A stretch of 64,000 bases of DNA, taken from the NCBI RefSeq assembly GCF_001889025.1, contig NZ_CP018154.1:1230501-1294500 (forward strand), given 5' to 3'. The position numbers and the translations under genes are program-made. Below are positions 34,639 through 45,090 of the stretch, piece by piece (within the stretch, counting starts at the first letter, position 1; every line of letters starts with the position of its first letter). A model generated the notes under the pieces. The model was not told the origin of the DNA. It searched no databases and was given only the letters and a program-made list of their open reading frames with translations. This DNA comes from Sphingorhabdus lutea. Its GTDB lineage: Bacteria; Pseudomonadota; Alphaproteobacteria; Sphingomonadales; Sphingomonadaceae.

Positions 34639-37600
34639 ATGGCGGATAATGACAAAATGACGGGGCAGGCCCAAAATATTTGGACCCGAATCCGGTCATT
34701 TGCCATTGCTGTCTTTGCCATCATATTATTGGCGATATTGGCTATCATCATATTTTTGGATTTGCCCGCCGGACATCGTTTCATCATTTCACAAATTGAA
34801 AAGGTTGAAACCGAAGATGGCATGCGGTTTCGCGTGGGTGATATTGATGGTTCAATTTACAGCAAAGCGACATTAAATGAAGTCGCCATATTGGACCCAA
34901 AAGGGCGTTTTTTAACGGTAAAGCAAACACAGTTAAAATGGTATCCGGTAAGTTGGATTTTTGGGACTTTGTCGATTGATCAGCTTATTTTGAAACAAGG
35001 TGAGTTGATAAGAGAGCCAGAATTAAAGCAGAAAAAAAATGATGACGGGCCGACATTGCCCGATTTTGATATTTTTATTGGCGATTTTCAGGCAAATAAT
35101 TTTATCTTTGGTCAAGAATTTGGCGGCAGCAGGCAGACAGCCAATATAAGGGCAAGCGGGGACATGTTGTCGGGCCGATTGCGCGGGCAGTTTAATCTAT
35201 CCACCCAAAATAAAACCGATATGGCGGATATAAATATTGATATCAGCCCAGATGAAAATAAATTCAAAATTGCCGCCAAAATCAATGCAAAGGATAATGG
35301 CGTCATCCAAAAATTGGCACAAATTAACTGGGCCAATGAAATCATCATCAATGGCCAGGGTGATTGGGACAAATGGCGGGGTCAATTTTTGGCATCGCAA
35401 AATAGCCGTTCGGTCGCCAAATTGGAATTAAAGGCAAAGGATGGTTTGTTCAGCGCGGATGGCGCGGTCAGCGCGATAATCCTGCCGCACGGTATTGCCC
35501 GGCAAATTTCCTCCCCCACATTAAATATTGATCTTAGCGGACGATATAAGGACCGCATGGCGCGCATGTCGGGTATATTATCATCCGATGCGGTTAATAT
35601 GGATATTGATGGCGGATATGATTTGTCGATTGGCGGGGTGGATTCGTTTAAAATCAACGCCAATATTATAAAGCCGTCCACGCTGACCAAGGATTTGGTT
35701 AGTAAAAATATGAATGTTAAGGCATTGTTAAATGGACGATTGTCGCAGCTTCGCGGTGAATATATTGTAACCGCCAATGCCATTGGCACTGGCAATCTTG
35801 CGTTAAATAATGCGCGATTAACCGGCGACATAAGGCGGATGAACGACCAGACATATTTGCCGATGAAATTTACCGCAATATCATTAAATGGTTTGGGTGA
35901 TGAACTTGGCGCATTGTTAAAAAACATTAACGCTAGCGGAAATTTGGTGCTGCGCGGTAATAAATTAACTGGAGATGGGCTGTCCATATCCACCAATCGT
36001 ATAAAGGCGATGGCCGATTTTTCGATGAACACCGATAATGGCCAATTTAATGTTCCAGCAACATTGTCGCTGCCCAAATATGAAATTGATGGATTGGGAT
36101 CAGCGGATGTTTTGGCCAGCTTAACCTTTGCCCCTGCACGGCCAAAAGGGGTGAATATTACTGGCAAGGCGTCGGCAATACTAACCCGATTGGACAATGG
36201 ATTTGCCAATGAATTAACTGGCGGTTCGATAAAATTATTTACCGGTGTCGGCATTGGCCCTGATGGTATTTTAAAATTGCCCAATTTGAAAATTGCGTCG
36301 CAAAAATTATCCTTTGCGGGCAATGGGTCGCGCGGCAAGGATGGGCTATTTTCGATAAAGGGTATGGCGCAACATGCCGAATATGGCGCGGCAAAGGCAG
36401 AAATTTTCGGCAATTTGGCACGGCCAAAAGTGGCATTATTTTTGGACAAGCCCTTTGATCCATTGGGTTTGAACAAGGTAACATTAACATTAAATCCGGT
36501 GGAGCGCGGGTTTGATTTTGCCACCAATGGGGGGTCGACCCTTGGCCCATTTGACGGAACAGGGGCGATTTTATTGCCCAAGGGCGGCGATGCAATAATT
36601 GAATTTGACCGTCTGGCCGTGTCCAGCACCATTTTAACCGGATATTTGCGGCCGGCATCGGGCGGGTTGGACGGCAAATTTAAATTTAATGAAGGCGGCG
36701 TCATTGGTCAAATCACGCTTGCTCCGCAAAATGGGGGGCAGGGCGTAAGTGGCAATTTTGATATTAAACAGGCATTTTTCCGTGGGCCGAAAAATATACG
36801 AATCCGCACAGCATCGGGCAAATTTGATGCGCTGTTCATTGCGGGCAATTCAAATATAAATGCAAATATTCAGGCACAGGGCGTCAGCGCGGGTGATTTA
36901 ATATTGGGCCGATTGGCAGGCAATGTGAAAATGCGCAATGGCCGTGGCAAGGCCGTGGTTTCGGTGGCGGGAACACGCGGCAGCAATTTTACATGGCAAT
37001 CGCAAATTTCCATCTCTCCGGATAAATATATTGTTAAAGGAAATGGATCATTTCGCCGGCAACCATTGCGATTGGCAAGGGCAGCGTTGATAACCAGCAA
37101 GGATGATATTTGGAAAATACATGATGCCGATTTAATCTATGGCAATGGCAAATTAAATATTTCGGGCCAATTGGGCGGCGGTAAAAGCGCGATTGATATG
37201 GATATGCAAAATTTATCCCTATCGCTTGCCGATTTGGCAGACAATAATGTGGGGTTAAGCGGAATTGCATCGGGCAAATTGCGATTTGTTAATCAATCGG
37301 GCACACCCACAGGCTCTGCTTCGTTAAAAATTAAGGGGCTGAGCCGTTCAGGGTTAAGTTTCATTCAAGAACCATTGGACATGGACGTCAATGCGCAATT
37401 GACCGCAAATCAACTTGCCTTGCGGGGGCTGGTATCGCAAAAATCAGATGTATCGGGCCGTGTTCAGGGCCGGATTATCCTGTCCAATGGCGGCGCATTA
37501 TTGGATAGAATTTATGCAGGCGATGCAAAATTGGAAGCGCGCTTTAACGGCCCTATCGCGGCATTATGGCGGCTTACGGGAATTGAGTTATTCGACCTTG

Positions 37601-38802
37601 GCGGCAATGTCAGCTTGGCCACCAATATTGGCGGCACGATAAATAATCCCTCGATTAAGGGGGTGTTTTCAACATCAAAGGCAGTATTGAACAGTCCGGC
37701 AACCGGTCTTCGTTTAACCAATTTGGGCGCGCAGGGCCGTTTTGATGGCGCGCGTTTATTGGTTCGGAATATTTCCGGCACTACAGCCAATGGCGGTAAG
37801 ATTTCCGGCCTTGGCAGTTTTTCCTTTGGCGGGCGCATGGGTGTGCAAATTGCGATGGATTTACAGGCCGAAAATGCCATTTTGATAAACCGAGATGATT
37901 TTGGCGCGACGGTGACCGGCCCGATTAAAATCCGCTCTCAGGGCGCAGGCGGGATTATTGCAGGGCGGGTTACCGTGGTGAAAAGCGATTTTAACTTGGG
38001 CAAAGCAAATGCGTCGCAAATATTACCGCAATTAAATGTGCGAGAGATAAATGGCCGAAATGACCTGCCATTGCCCCCTGCGGCCGCTGCGCCATGGAAA
38101 TTGGCGATTGAGGCCAATATCCCAAATCGCATGGCGGTGCGCGGCCTTGGCCTGGATAGTGAATGGAGCGCAAAATTAAAAATTGGTGGTAATGTTGATG
38201 CGCCCACTTTATTGGGCCGTGCAGAGATGATTAGAGGCAATTATGAATTTTCTGGTCGTCGTTTCCGATTGACCGAGGGCAATATTTATTTTGACCGTAA
38301 TGACCCGCCCAATCCGCGCCTTGACATTGTGGCACAGGCGGACCTTAGCGATGTAGATGCCAGCATTTTGGTAAGTGGTCGTTCGGCCAATCCGCAAATA
38401 CAATTTACCAGCACACCGCAATTGCCGGAGGAGGAATTATTGTCGCGTTTATTATTTGGTTCATCTGTTCCAGAATTATCCGCGACTGAGGCACTGCAAC
38501 TTGGCGTGGCGCTTTCCGGCCTTCGTGATGGGGGCACAGGATTTGATCCGATAAATGCGATACGGCAATCGGTTGGTTTGGACCGGTTGCGGTTGGTATC
38601 GGCCGATGGCACAACGCGCGGCACATCGGTGGCGGCGGGTAAATATTTGGGCCGCCGAACATATGTTGAAATTGTTTCCGATGGCAAGGGATATACCGCA
38701 ACGCAAATTGAATTTCGGGTGACCAGATGGCTGTCCATTTTATCAAGCATTTCATCAATTGGCAGGCAAAGCTTGAATGTTCGTGTGAAGCGTGATTATT
38801 AA
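34639..38802 (+). CDS. tamB: Translocation and assembly module protein TamB
   Basis: AsmA-like giant protein of 1387 residues, anchored in the inner membrane by one helix near the N-terminus (residues about 14-38) and spanning the periplasm to TamA. The body is repetitive beta-strand (LxLxG-like), as expected of the hydrophobic groove that moves phospholipids. The C-terminal DUF490 domain is clear: GRAEMIRGNYEFSGRRFRL, then YFDRNDPPNPRLDIVAQ, then QLPEEELLSRLLFGSS. Its start is one base after the tamA stop, so the two are co-translated. Confidence 0.95.
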   Translation: MADNDKMTGQAQNIWTRIRSFAIAVFAIILLAILAIIIFLDLPAGHRFIISQIEKVETEDGMRFRVGDIDGSIYSKATLNEVAILDPKGRFLTVKQTQLKWYPVSWIFGTLSIDQLILKQGELIREPELKQKKNDDGPTLPDFDIFIGDFQANNFIFGQEFGGSRQTANIRASGDMLSGRLRGQFNLSTQNKTDMADINIDISPDENKFKIAAKINAKDNGVIQKLAQINWANEIIINGQGDWDKWRGQFLASQNSRSVAKLELKAKDGLFSADGAVSAIILPHGIARQISSPTLNIDLSGRYKDRMARMSGILSSDAVNMDIDGGYDLSIGGVDSFKINANIIKPSTLTKDLVSKNMNVKALLNGRLSQLRGEYIVTANAIGTGNLALNNARLTGDIRRMNDQTYLPMKFTAISLNGLGDELGALLKNINASGNLVLRGNKLTGDGLSISTNRIKAMADFSMNTDNGQFNVPATLSLPKYEIDGLGSADVLASLTFAPARPKGVNITGKASAILTRLDNGFANELTGGSIKLFTGVGIGPDGILKLPNLKIASQKLSFAGNGSRGKDGLFSIKGMAQHAEYGAAKAEIFGNLARPKVALFLDKPFDPLGLNKVTLTLNPVERGFDFATNGGSTLGPFDGTGAILLPKGGDAIIEFDRLAVSSTILTGYLRPASGGLDGKFKFNEGGVIGQITLAPQNGGQGVSGNFDIKQAFFRGPKNIRIRTASGKFDALFIAGNSNINANIQAQGVSAGDLILGRLAGNVKMRNGRGKAVVSVAGTRGSNFTWQSQISISPDKYIVKGNGSFRRQPLRLARAALITSKDDIWKIHDADLIYGNGKLNISGQLGGGKSAIDMDMQNLSLSLADLADNNVGLSGIASGKLRFVNQSGTPTGSASLKIKGLSRSGLSFIQEPLDMDVNAQLTANQLALRGLVSQKSDVSGRVQGRIILSNGGALLDRIYAGDAKLEARFNGPIAALWRLTGIELFDLGGNVSLATNIGGTINNPSIKGVFSTSKAVLNSPATGLRLTNLGAQGRFDGARLLVRNISGTTANGGKISGLGSFSFGGRMGVQIAMDLQAENAILINRDDFGATVTGPIKIRSQGAGGIIAGRVTVVKSDFNLGKANASQILPQLNVREINGRNDLPLPPAAAAPWKLAIEANIPNRMAVRGLGLDSEWSAKLKIGGNVDAPTLLGRAEMIRGNYEFSGRRFRLTEGNIYFDRNDPPNPRLDIVAQADLSDVDASILVSGRSANPQIQFTSTPQLPEEELLSRLLFGSSVPELSATEALQLGVALSGLRDGGTGFDPINAIRQSVGLDRLRLVSADGTTRGTSVAAGKYLGRRTYVEIVSDGKGYTATQIEFRVTRWLSILSSISSIGRQSLNVRVKRDY

Positions 38803-39552
38803 ATGTCCATGATGAAACATTCTTTATCTACATTTTTATTCGCTGCATTATTTTGTGCGCCATTATTAAATGGGTGCAGCAAAAATGATGAAGGGAGGAT
38901 AGAGACTGCGCGCGATTTTCCCAAGGCTTTTCGTCCGGTTTCCCCCGCTGGTTCAACCGAATTTTCAACCGAGGCGGCCCGTGAGGAGGCCGGAGAAGCC
39001 AGAACTGTTATGGATTGGGCGGATATTAAGGCCGGAATGACCGTGTCCGATATTGGCGCGGGGGAGGGTTATTACACCGTCAGATTGGCCGAGCGTGTCG
39101 GGGCAAAGGGGCGTGTTGTTGCACAGGATATTAGCCGCGATACTTTAAAACGCCTTGGCGATAGGATTACAAGGGAGCGATGGGATAATGTGTCGATTAG
39201 CGAAGGCGCGATTGATGACCCCAAATTGCCTGCAAATAGCTTTGATCGGGTTCTTATGGTGCATATGTATCATGAGGTTGAAGAACCCTATGCCTTATTA
39301 TGGCGGCTATATCCTGCATTAAGGAAGGGCGGACAGGTCATTGTCGTTGACCGTGATTTGCCAACCGATCAACATGGCATACCGCCTGTTTTATTATTTT
39401 GTGAATTTGAAGCTTTGGGATTTCGGTTGATGGAATTTGCCGAAACCCCCGATGTTGGCGCATATTTTGCAAGATTTGAACGCAGCAAGGCGCGTCCTTC
39501 ACCCAAGGATATAAAAAGCTGCGCCATAAAAAACAAAAATGAAGTAAATTAA
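38803..39552 (+). CDS. Class I SAM-dependent methyltransferase with lipoprotein signal
   Basis: A 249-residue methyltransferase with a signal that looks like a lipoprotein leader: basic start, hydrophobic LFAALFCAPLL, and lipobox LNGC near residue 25. The methyltransferase fold follows: motif I is VSDIGAGEGYYTVRLAE near residue 82, acidic VAQDIS ends strand two, and FDRVLMVHMYHEVEEP is the post-I region. SAM is not known in the periplasm, so either the leader is a membrane anchor facing the cytoplasm or catalysis has changed. The start abuts the tamB stop with no gap, linking it to the tamAB operon. Confidence 0.82.
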   Translation: MSMMKHSLSTFLFAALFCAPLLNGCSKNDEGRIETARDFPKAFRPVSPAGSTEFSTEAAREEAGEARTVMDWADIKAGMTVSDIGAGEGYYTVRLAERVGAKGRVVAQDISRDTLKRLGDRITRERWDNVSISEGAIDDPKLPANSFDRVLMVHMYHEVEEPYALLWRLYPALRKGGQVIVVDRDLPTDQHGIPPVLLFCEFEALGFRLMEFAETPDVGAYFARFERSKARPSPKDIKSCAIKNKNEVN

Positions 39553-39758
39553 TTTACTTTCATTTCACTCATTTGCTTTGGCATTTTGCTTAATTTTTTG
39601 GCAAGCCTTTTCCAATGTTTTCTGGTTCGGATCGAAAAGTCCTTATCCTTGGACCTGTTCACCAAAATGGATTTGGCTTCAGCGCCATATTTTATTAAAA
39701 TACGTGAAATTTCCCGCTCATCAGATTGAGCCTGAATTTTATTTTCAAACAACGCCAT
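39549..39758 (-). CDS. Small basic protein, function unknown
   Basis: A 69-residue protein with many Lys and Arg (for example RTRKHWKRLAKKLSKM). A good ribosome binding site, AAGGGGGAA, precedes the ATG, which supports it as a real gene. The first half has helical and charged character (FENKIQAQSDEREISRILIKYGAEAKSILV). No family is recognised; nucleic acid binding is possible from charge only. Its 3' end overlaps the methyltransferase stop by four bases, convergent. Confidence 0.65.
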   Translation of the reverse strand: MALFENKIQAQSDEREISRILIKYGAEAKSILVNRSKDKDFSIRTRKHWKRLAKKLSKMPKQMSEMKVN

Positions 39759-39937
39759 AATATTCCCCCTTAAGAATAGAACTTAAGTAAAAGTGCGACG
39801 TTATTATATTTTATAATTTTCACCGATTCGGATGGAAAATATACATTATTTTACATAATTGTATAGACAAGACAGTCAAATTGGCGGCGTGAATCCTGGT
39901 CCACAGCACCTTAAAAATAAATATTTCACAAATTCAA

Positions 39938-41743
39938 TTACTTCTCATCGCCCATTCGCAATGCAGCGATAAATGCCTCTTGTGGGATGGAAACATTTCC
40001 ATATTCGCGCATTTTCTTTTTGCCTTTTTTCTGCTTTTCAAGCAGCTTTTTCTTACGGCTAATGTCGCCGCCATAGCATTTTGCGGTCACATCTTTACGC
40101 ATAGCAGCAATGGTTTCTCGCGCGATAACTTTGCCGCCAATTGATGCCTGAACCGGTATTTTGAACATGTGACGGGGGATAAGGTCCTTCATCCGTTCGC
40201 AAATATGGCGGCCACGTGCCTCCGCCGCGTCGCGGTGGACAATCATGGATAATGCATCAACGGGTTCAGCATTGACCAAAATGTTCATTTTGACCAATTG
40301 ACCGACCTGTGTGCCAATTTGTTCATAATCAAAGCTGGCATAGCCGCGGCTGATGCTTTTTAACCGGTCGTAAAAATCAAATACCACCTCGTTTAAGGGC
40401 AGCTCATAGGTCATTTGCGCGCGGCCACCAACATAGGTTAAATCGGTTTGCACCCCGCGCCTATCCTGACATAATTTCAATATGCCGCCCAAATATTCAT
40501 CGGGGCAGTAAATAACCGCCTTAATCCACGGTTCTTCAATCGCCCTAATTTTAACCGGATCGGGCATGTCGGCGGGATTGTGCAGATATTTAATGCTGCC
40601 GTCGGTCATTTCCATTTTATACACCACCGAAGGCGCGGTGGTGATAAGGTCCAAATCATATTCGCGGCTAAGGCGTTCTTGAATAATTTCCAAATGCAAA
40701 AGACCCAAAAAGCCGCAACGGAAACCCTGTCCCAATGCTGCGCTGGTTTCCATTTCAAAGGAAAAGCTGGCGTCGTTCAGCCGCAATTTGCCAATGCTTT
40801 CGCGCAATTTTTCAAAATCGGCGGCATCGACAGGGAATAGACCGCAGAAAACAACGCTTTGCACTTCTTTAAATCCGGCAAGCGCCTTTTCCGCGCCGCC
40901 CTTTACCGTGGTGATGGTGTCGCCAACCTTGGCATGGGCCACTTCCTTAATTTGGGCGGTGATAAAGCCAATTTCGCCAGGGCCAATTTCCGCAACCTGT
41001 TCAATTTTCGGGCGGAAGCAACCGGTGCGGTCGATTAAATGCTGGGTGCCGCCGGCCATGAATTTGACCTGCATCCCTTTTTTCAGCACGCCATCAATCA
41101 CGCGAACCAAAATCACCACGCCCAAATATGGATCATACCAACTATCAACCAACATCGCCTTTAACGGGGCGTCCCTGTCACCCGATGGGGGCGGAATTTT
41201 GGTGACAATGGCTTCTAAAATATCCTCTATCCCAATGCCCGATTTGGCGGAGGATAGGACAGCCTCTGATGCGTCAATGCCGATAATTTCTTCAATTTCC
41301 GCGCGCACCTTTTCCGGTTCAGCAGCGGGCAGGTCAATTTTATTGATAACCGGCACAATTTCATGGTCATGCTCAATGGATTGATACACATTGGCCAATG
41401 TCTGCGCCTCCACCCCTTGGGCGGCGTCCACAACCAATAATGCGCCCTCACATGCAGCGAGTGACCGGCTAACTTCATAAGCGAAATCGACATGGCCCGG
41501 TGTGTCCATCAGGCTAAGCTCATAGGTCTCGCCATCCTTTGCGGTATAGTTTAACCGCACGGTTTGCGCCTTTATGGTAATGCCGCGTTCGCGTTCAATA
41601 TCCATATTGTCCAAAACCTGTTCGGTCATTTCACGGTCGGTCAAGCCGCCGGTAAATTGAATTAACCGATCGGCAAGGGTGGATTTGCCATGATCAATAT
41701 GGGCGATGATGGAAAAATTTCGGATGTGGCTTAACGATGTCAT
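39938..41743 (-). CDS. lepA: Elongation factor 4 (LepA)
   Basis: Ribosome-associated GTPase implicated in back-translocation and translation fidelity. The 601-residue length and motifs are standard: [14 protein letters not shown] at the P loop (residues 14-27), [13 protein letters not shown], and [13 protein letters not shown]. The C-terminal LepA domain shows [25 protein letters not shown] (quoted in part: [17 protein letters not shown]), the typical ending. It is divergent from phaC. Confidence 0.97.
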   Translation of the reverse strand: MTSLSHIRNFSIIAHIDHGKSTLADRLIQFTGGLTDREMTEQVLDNMDIERERGITIKAQTVRLNYTAKDGETYELSLMDTPGHVDFAYEVSRSLAACEGALLVVDAAQGVEAQTLANVYQSIEHDHEIVPVINKIDLPAAEPEKVRAEIEEIIGIDASEAVLSSAKSGIGIEDILEAIVTKIPPPSGDRDAPLKAMLVDSWYDPYLGVVILVRVIDGVLKKGMQVKFMAGGTQHLIDRTGCFRPKIEQVAEIGPGEIGFITAQIKEVAHAKVGDTITTVKGGAEKALAGFKEVQSVVFCGLFPVDAADFEKLRESIGKLRLNDASFSFEMETSAALGQGFRCGFLGLLHLEIIQERLSREYDLDLITTAPSVVYKMEMTDGSIKYLHNPADMPDPVKIRAIEEPWIKAVIYCPDEYLGGILKLCQDRRGVQTDLTYVGGRAQMTYELPLNEVVFDFYDRLKSISRGYASFDYEQIGTQVGQLVKMNILVNAEPVDALSMIVHRDAAEARGRHICERMKDLIPRHMFKIPVQASIGGKVIARETIAAMRKDVTAKCYGGDISRKKKLLEKQKKGKKKMREYGNVSIPQEAFIAALRMGDEK

Positions 41744-41924
41744 CCTGCGCGATTAGCAGCCAATGCAAAGGATAAAAAGCGCAAAAATGCAATTAGGGAC
41801 GACTATTTCAACAAATTGGCGGATATAAGCAGTAATTTTCCCAATATGCGTGGTTATTGCGTTGACAGCAGGACGGCTTATGCGCATCCTAAATGATGAG
41901 AGAGAAAATTTTGGGGAGTATATT

Positions 41925-43610
41925 ATGGCTAAAAAACCATCGGCATTTGATACCATGAACGACGCCACTATGGCATTGGGGCCATTATCAGGATTGGCGA
42001 GGGAGGATTTTGCAGGGGCGGTTGGTTTGTTGCTGCGCCAAACCATGGAAAATCCGGACAAAAATTTTAAGGCGATGAGCAGCTTTTCCGAAGATGTCGT
42101 TCAAATTATGACCGGTTCATCCGATCTTGCCCCCGATCGCAAGGATAAACGCTTCATGGATCCGGCATGGCAATTTAACCCATTTTTCAAGGCAGGGGCG
42201 CAATATTATCTTGCCATACAAAAGGGTGTGAAGGGGTGGATTGAGGATTTGGAAATGGACGCGTTGGAACGCGACCGTGCCAATTTTATTTCCCAAATGG
42301 TGATTGATGCCCTTGCCCCCACAAATAGCTTAATCGGTAATCCCACGGCGCAAAAACGTCTGGTCGATAGTGGCGGATTATCCCTGATAAAGGGGCTGCG
42401 CAATGCATATGACGATATGGTCAATAATAAAATGATGGTCAGTCAGGTGAATAAAAAACCGTTTAAGTTGGGCGAAAATATCGCCACGGCAAAGGGCAAT
42501 GTCGTTTACCGTGATGATATTATGGAATTGGTCCAATATGCCCCCACCACGGATAAGGTTTATGCCGTGCCGCAATTGACCATCCCGCCGCAAATCAACA
42601 AAATGTATATTAATGATCTAAGTCCGGAAAAGAGCGTGGTTAAATGGCAAACCGATCACGGCATTCAACCATTTGTCATTAGTTGGAAAAACCCCACGGA
42701 AGAACAGGGCGTTTGGAATATGACGGATTATGTCAATGCCACAATAAAGGCATTGGACGTGATTCAGGAAATTACCGGATCAAAAACCGTTAATGTATCG
42801 GGCGCATGTTCAGGCGGGCAAACCATGTCGGTCATGCTGTCAAAATTGGCAGCAATGGGCGATAAACGCATTGGCTGTGTCACTATGATGGTCTGTGTGC
42901 TTGAACCGAAAAAGGGCGATACAGAGGCCAGCAGCTTAATTTCCGATCATGGCGTTGAATTGGCAAGGCAACGCGCAGCGAAAAAGGGCATTGTTTCGGG
43001 CGACAGCATGGCGCGTGGTTTTGCGTGGTTGAGGCCCAATGATTTGATTTGGAATTATGTTATCAATAATTATCTTCTTGGCGATGATCCGCCGGCATTT
43101 GATATTTTATTTTGGAATGCAGATGCCACCAATTTGTCTGGATCCTTATTAAGCGATTTCTTGGATTTATTTGTCGCCAATGCCTATGCCGAGCCAGCAA
43201 CATTTGAAATTGCAGACCATGTTTTGGATTTAACCAAGGTGGATTGCGATATGTTTATTTTGGGCGGGTCAACCGACCATATTACGCCGTGGCAGGCATG
43301 TTACCGTTCCACCCAATTATTTGGCGGTAAAAATATTGAATTTGTCTTAAGCCAAGCAGGGCATATGCAGGCGATTTTAAACCCGCCTGGCAATCCCAAG
43401 GCGAAATATTTTAAACATAGCAAAAACCAAACGCCCGCCAATGTAGAGGCGTGGATGAAGGGGACAGAAGAAGTCGCCGGTAGCTGGTGGCCATATTGGA
43501 TGGAGTGGTTGACCGCAAGGGCGGGCAAACAAATTGCCGCACCCAAAATATGTGGCAGCAAACAATATCCCGCAATGGAAAGCGCGCCTGGCCTATATGT
43601 GCATGGTTGA
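41925..43610 (+). CDS. phaC: Class I poly(3-hydroxyalkanoate) synthase
   Basis: Polymerises (R)-3-hydroxyacyl-CoA into PHA at the granule surface. The start at 41925 has GGGGAG six bases upstream, giving a 561-residue protein, usual for class I; the frame opens 75 bases earlier without a ribosome binding site. The catalytic Cys is in the lipase-like box SGACSGGQTM near residue 296. The Asp is in GGSTDHITPW and the His in SQAGHMQAILNPP. The ending APGLYV is typical of class I synthases. A PhaZ-type depolymerase follows, so this is a PHA turnover pair; phaA/phaB and phasins are not in the window. Confidence 0.95.
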   Translation: MAKKPSAFDTMNDATMALGPLSGLAREDFAGAVGLLLRQTMENPDKNFKAMSSFSEDVVQIMTGSSDLAPDRKDKRFMDPAWQFNPFFKAGAQYYLAIQKGVKGWIEDLEMDALERDRANFISQMVIDALAPTNSLIGNPTAQKRLVDSGGLSLIKGLRNAYDDMVNNKMMVSQVNKKPFKLGENIATAKGNVVYRDDIMELVQYAPTTDKVYAVPQLTIPPQINKMYINDLSPEKSVVKWQTDHGIQPFVISWKNPTEEQGVWNMTDYVNATIKALDVIQEITGSKTVNVSGACSGGQTMSVMLSKLAAMGDKRIGCVTMMVCVLEPKKGDTEASSLISDHGVELARQRAAKKGIVSGDSMARGFAWLRPNDLIWNYVINNYLLGDDPPAFDILFWNADATNLSGSLLSDFLDLFVANAYAEPATFEIADHVLDLTKVDCDMFILGGSTDHITPWQACYRSTQLFGGKNIEFVLSQAGHMQAILNPPGNPKAKYFKHSKNQTPANVEAWMKGTEEVAGSWWPYWMEWLTARAGKQIAAPKICGSKQYPAMESAPGLYVHG

Positions 43611-43691
43611 ATTATGCTTGAAATGCGCCGCAGATAGCCTACATCTTATTTAATCATGCCATTAAATTGGTAGAAATTAAGGCCGATAATC

Positions 43692-44540
43692 ATGAGTAAA
43701 GCAAAAAAAACAACATCATCGCCAATTTTCACAATGGAGGAGGCCGATGGCCGCACATTGCGCGTGGCGCGGTGGATTGCCACGGATAAGGGAGCAAAGG
43801 CGCTGCCTTTATTATTTTTCAATGGCATTGGCGCGAATATTGAATCAATGGCGCCGCTTGCCGAAATGTTAAGTGACCGTGATGTTATTACTTTTGATAT
43901 GCCCGGTGTGGGCGGATCGCCCGACCCAGTTGTGCCATATAATGCGATTTTAATGGCGCGGATTGCGGCAATATTACTCGACCGTTTTGGATATGATGTT
44001 GTTGATGTCATGGGGGTAAGTTGGGGCGGTGCAATGGCACAGCAATTTGCCCTGCAAAATGGGGCGCGGGTGAATAAATTAATCCTTGCCGCGACAAGTG
44101 CGGGGATGTTGATGGTTCCTGGCAATCCAAAGGCATTGATGAAAATGGCCGATCCGCGCCGTTATATTGATCCGGAATTTATGCGTAAACATTTTAACAC
44201 GCTTTATGGCGGGTCAAGCAATGGGTCAGAAGGGCATATTGGCCGAATTACCCCGCCCAGTAAGACAGGATATTTTTACCAGCTTTTTGCCATGTTTGGG
44301 TGGACCAGCGCCCCATTTTTGCCATTTATGAAGGCCAAAACCATGGTGTTAATGGGGGCTGATGATCAAATTGTGCCGCTTATCAATGGTAAATTTTTGA
44401 ACATGTTAATCCCCGATAGCCGATTGGAAGTGATAGAGGATGGCGGGCATTTATTCATGCTAAGCCATGTCGAGGAAACTATATCGGCGCTACGCGGATT
44501 TTTGGATGATGAGGCGCAGGAGCAGCAGGTGGCGGCGTAA
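43692..44540 (+). CDS. phaZ: Intracellular PHA depolymerase PhaZ-type alpha/beta hydrolase
   Basis: Alpha/beta hydrolase of 282 residues, closely like the medium-chain-length PHA depolymerase PhaZ of Pseudomonas in length and motifs: LLFFNGIGANIE at the oxyanion region, DMPGVGGSPDP, nucleophile box MGVSWGGAMAQQFA near residue 117, TSAGMLMVPGNPKAL, GYFYQLFAMFGWTSAPF, and the late DDQIVPLI and GGHLFMLS for Asp and His. It lies 81 bases after phaC, a natural partner for mobilising the polymer. Some relatives act on other esters, so substrate class is inferred. Confidence 0.87.
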   Translation: MSKAKKTTSSPIFTMEEADGRTLRVARWIATDKGAKALPLLFFNGIGANIESMAPLAEMLSDRDVITFDMPGVGGSPDPVVPYNAILMARIAAILLDRFGYDVVDVMGVSWGGAMAQQFALQNGARVNKLILAATSAGMLMVPGNPKALMKMADPRRYIDPEFMRKHFNTLYGGSSNGSEGHIGRITPPSKTGYFYQLFAMFGWTSAPFLPFMKAKTMVLMGADDQIVPLINGKFLNMLIPDSRLEVIEDGGHLFMLSHVEETISALRGFLDDEAQEQQVAA

Positions 44541-44617
44541 AAATTTTCGCGCCGTCCGATTTTCGGCTATTCTCTCCGTTATTGGATTATTTTGGTCTTA
44601 ATCGATTATCCTGGTGT

Positions 44618-45076
44618 TTATGATGCCGGTTTATACCAATTTTGCTGTTTAATATTTGACAGGGCAAAGGCGCTGTCAATCGCGTGAATGCCGCCAATGG
44701 TTTGCAATTTATCGCGGATAAATTGGTCATATGCGTCCAAATCCTTTATCATTACCCTCAGCAAATAATCCGATTGCCCCGACAAGACGATACATTCCAC
44801 AACTTCATCAATTTCATGAATGGATTGTTCAAATTTTGATACCAAATCATGGCTATGCTTTTCAAGTTTGATATGCACAAATATGGTAATGCCCAGCCCG
44901 AATTTTTTGGCATTAATGCGCGCGCCATAGCCCATAATCACGCCATTATTTTCCAAATTGCGGACGCGGCGAAGACAGGGGGAGGGGGATAAATTTACCT
45001 TTTCTGCCAATTCCTGATTGGTGAGCCGCCCATTATTTTGCAATGCGCGGACAATGGCATAGTCAATTTTATCCAT
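44618..45076 (-). CDS. Lrp/AsnC-family regulator, divergent from methionine gamma-lyase
   Basis: A 152-residue DNA-binding regulator. The HTH at residues about 4-50 is IVRALQNNGRLTNQELAEKV with SPSPCLRRVRNLENNGVI following; the effector (RAM) domain is the rest (IFVHIKLEKHS, ECIVLSGQSDYLLRVMIKDLDAY). The start at 45076 is set by GAGG located six bases upstream; the in-frame ATG at 45088 would overlap that site. In Pseudomonas the Lrp-type MdeR is divergent from mdeA and activates it; the same arrangement here suggests that role. A palindrome lies between the genes. Confidence 0.92.
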   Translation of the reverse strand: MDKIDYAIVRALQNNGRLTNQELAEKVNLSPSPCLRRVRNLENNGVIMGYGARINAKKFGLGITIFVHIKLEKHSHDLVSKFEQSIHEIDEVVECIVLSGQSDYLLRVMIKDLDAYDQFIRDKLQTIGGIHAIDSAFALSNIKQQNWYKPAS

Positions 45077-45090
45077 ATACAACCTCATTT

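Noticed and set aside
35382-36704. 440-codon open frame on the minus strand
   Set aside because: It lies wholly opposite tamB, and its translation has no family pattern; it is the antisense shadow of a repetitive AT-rich gene.
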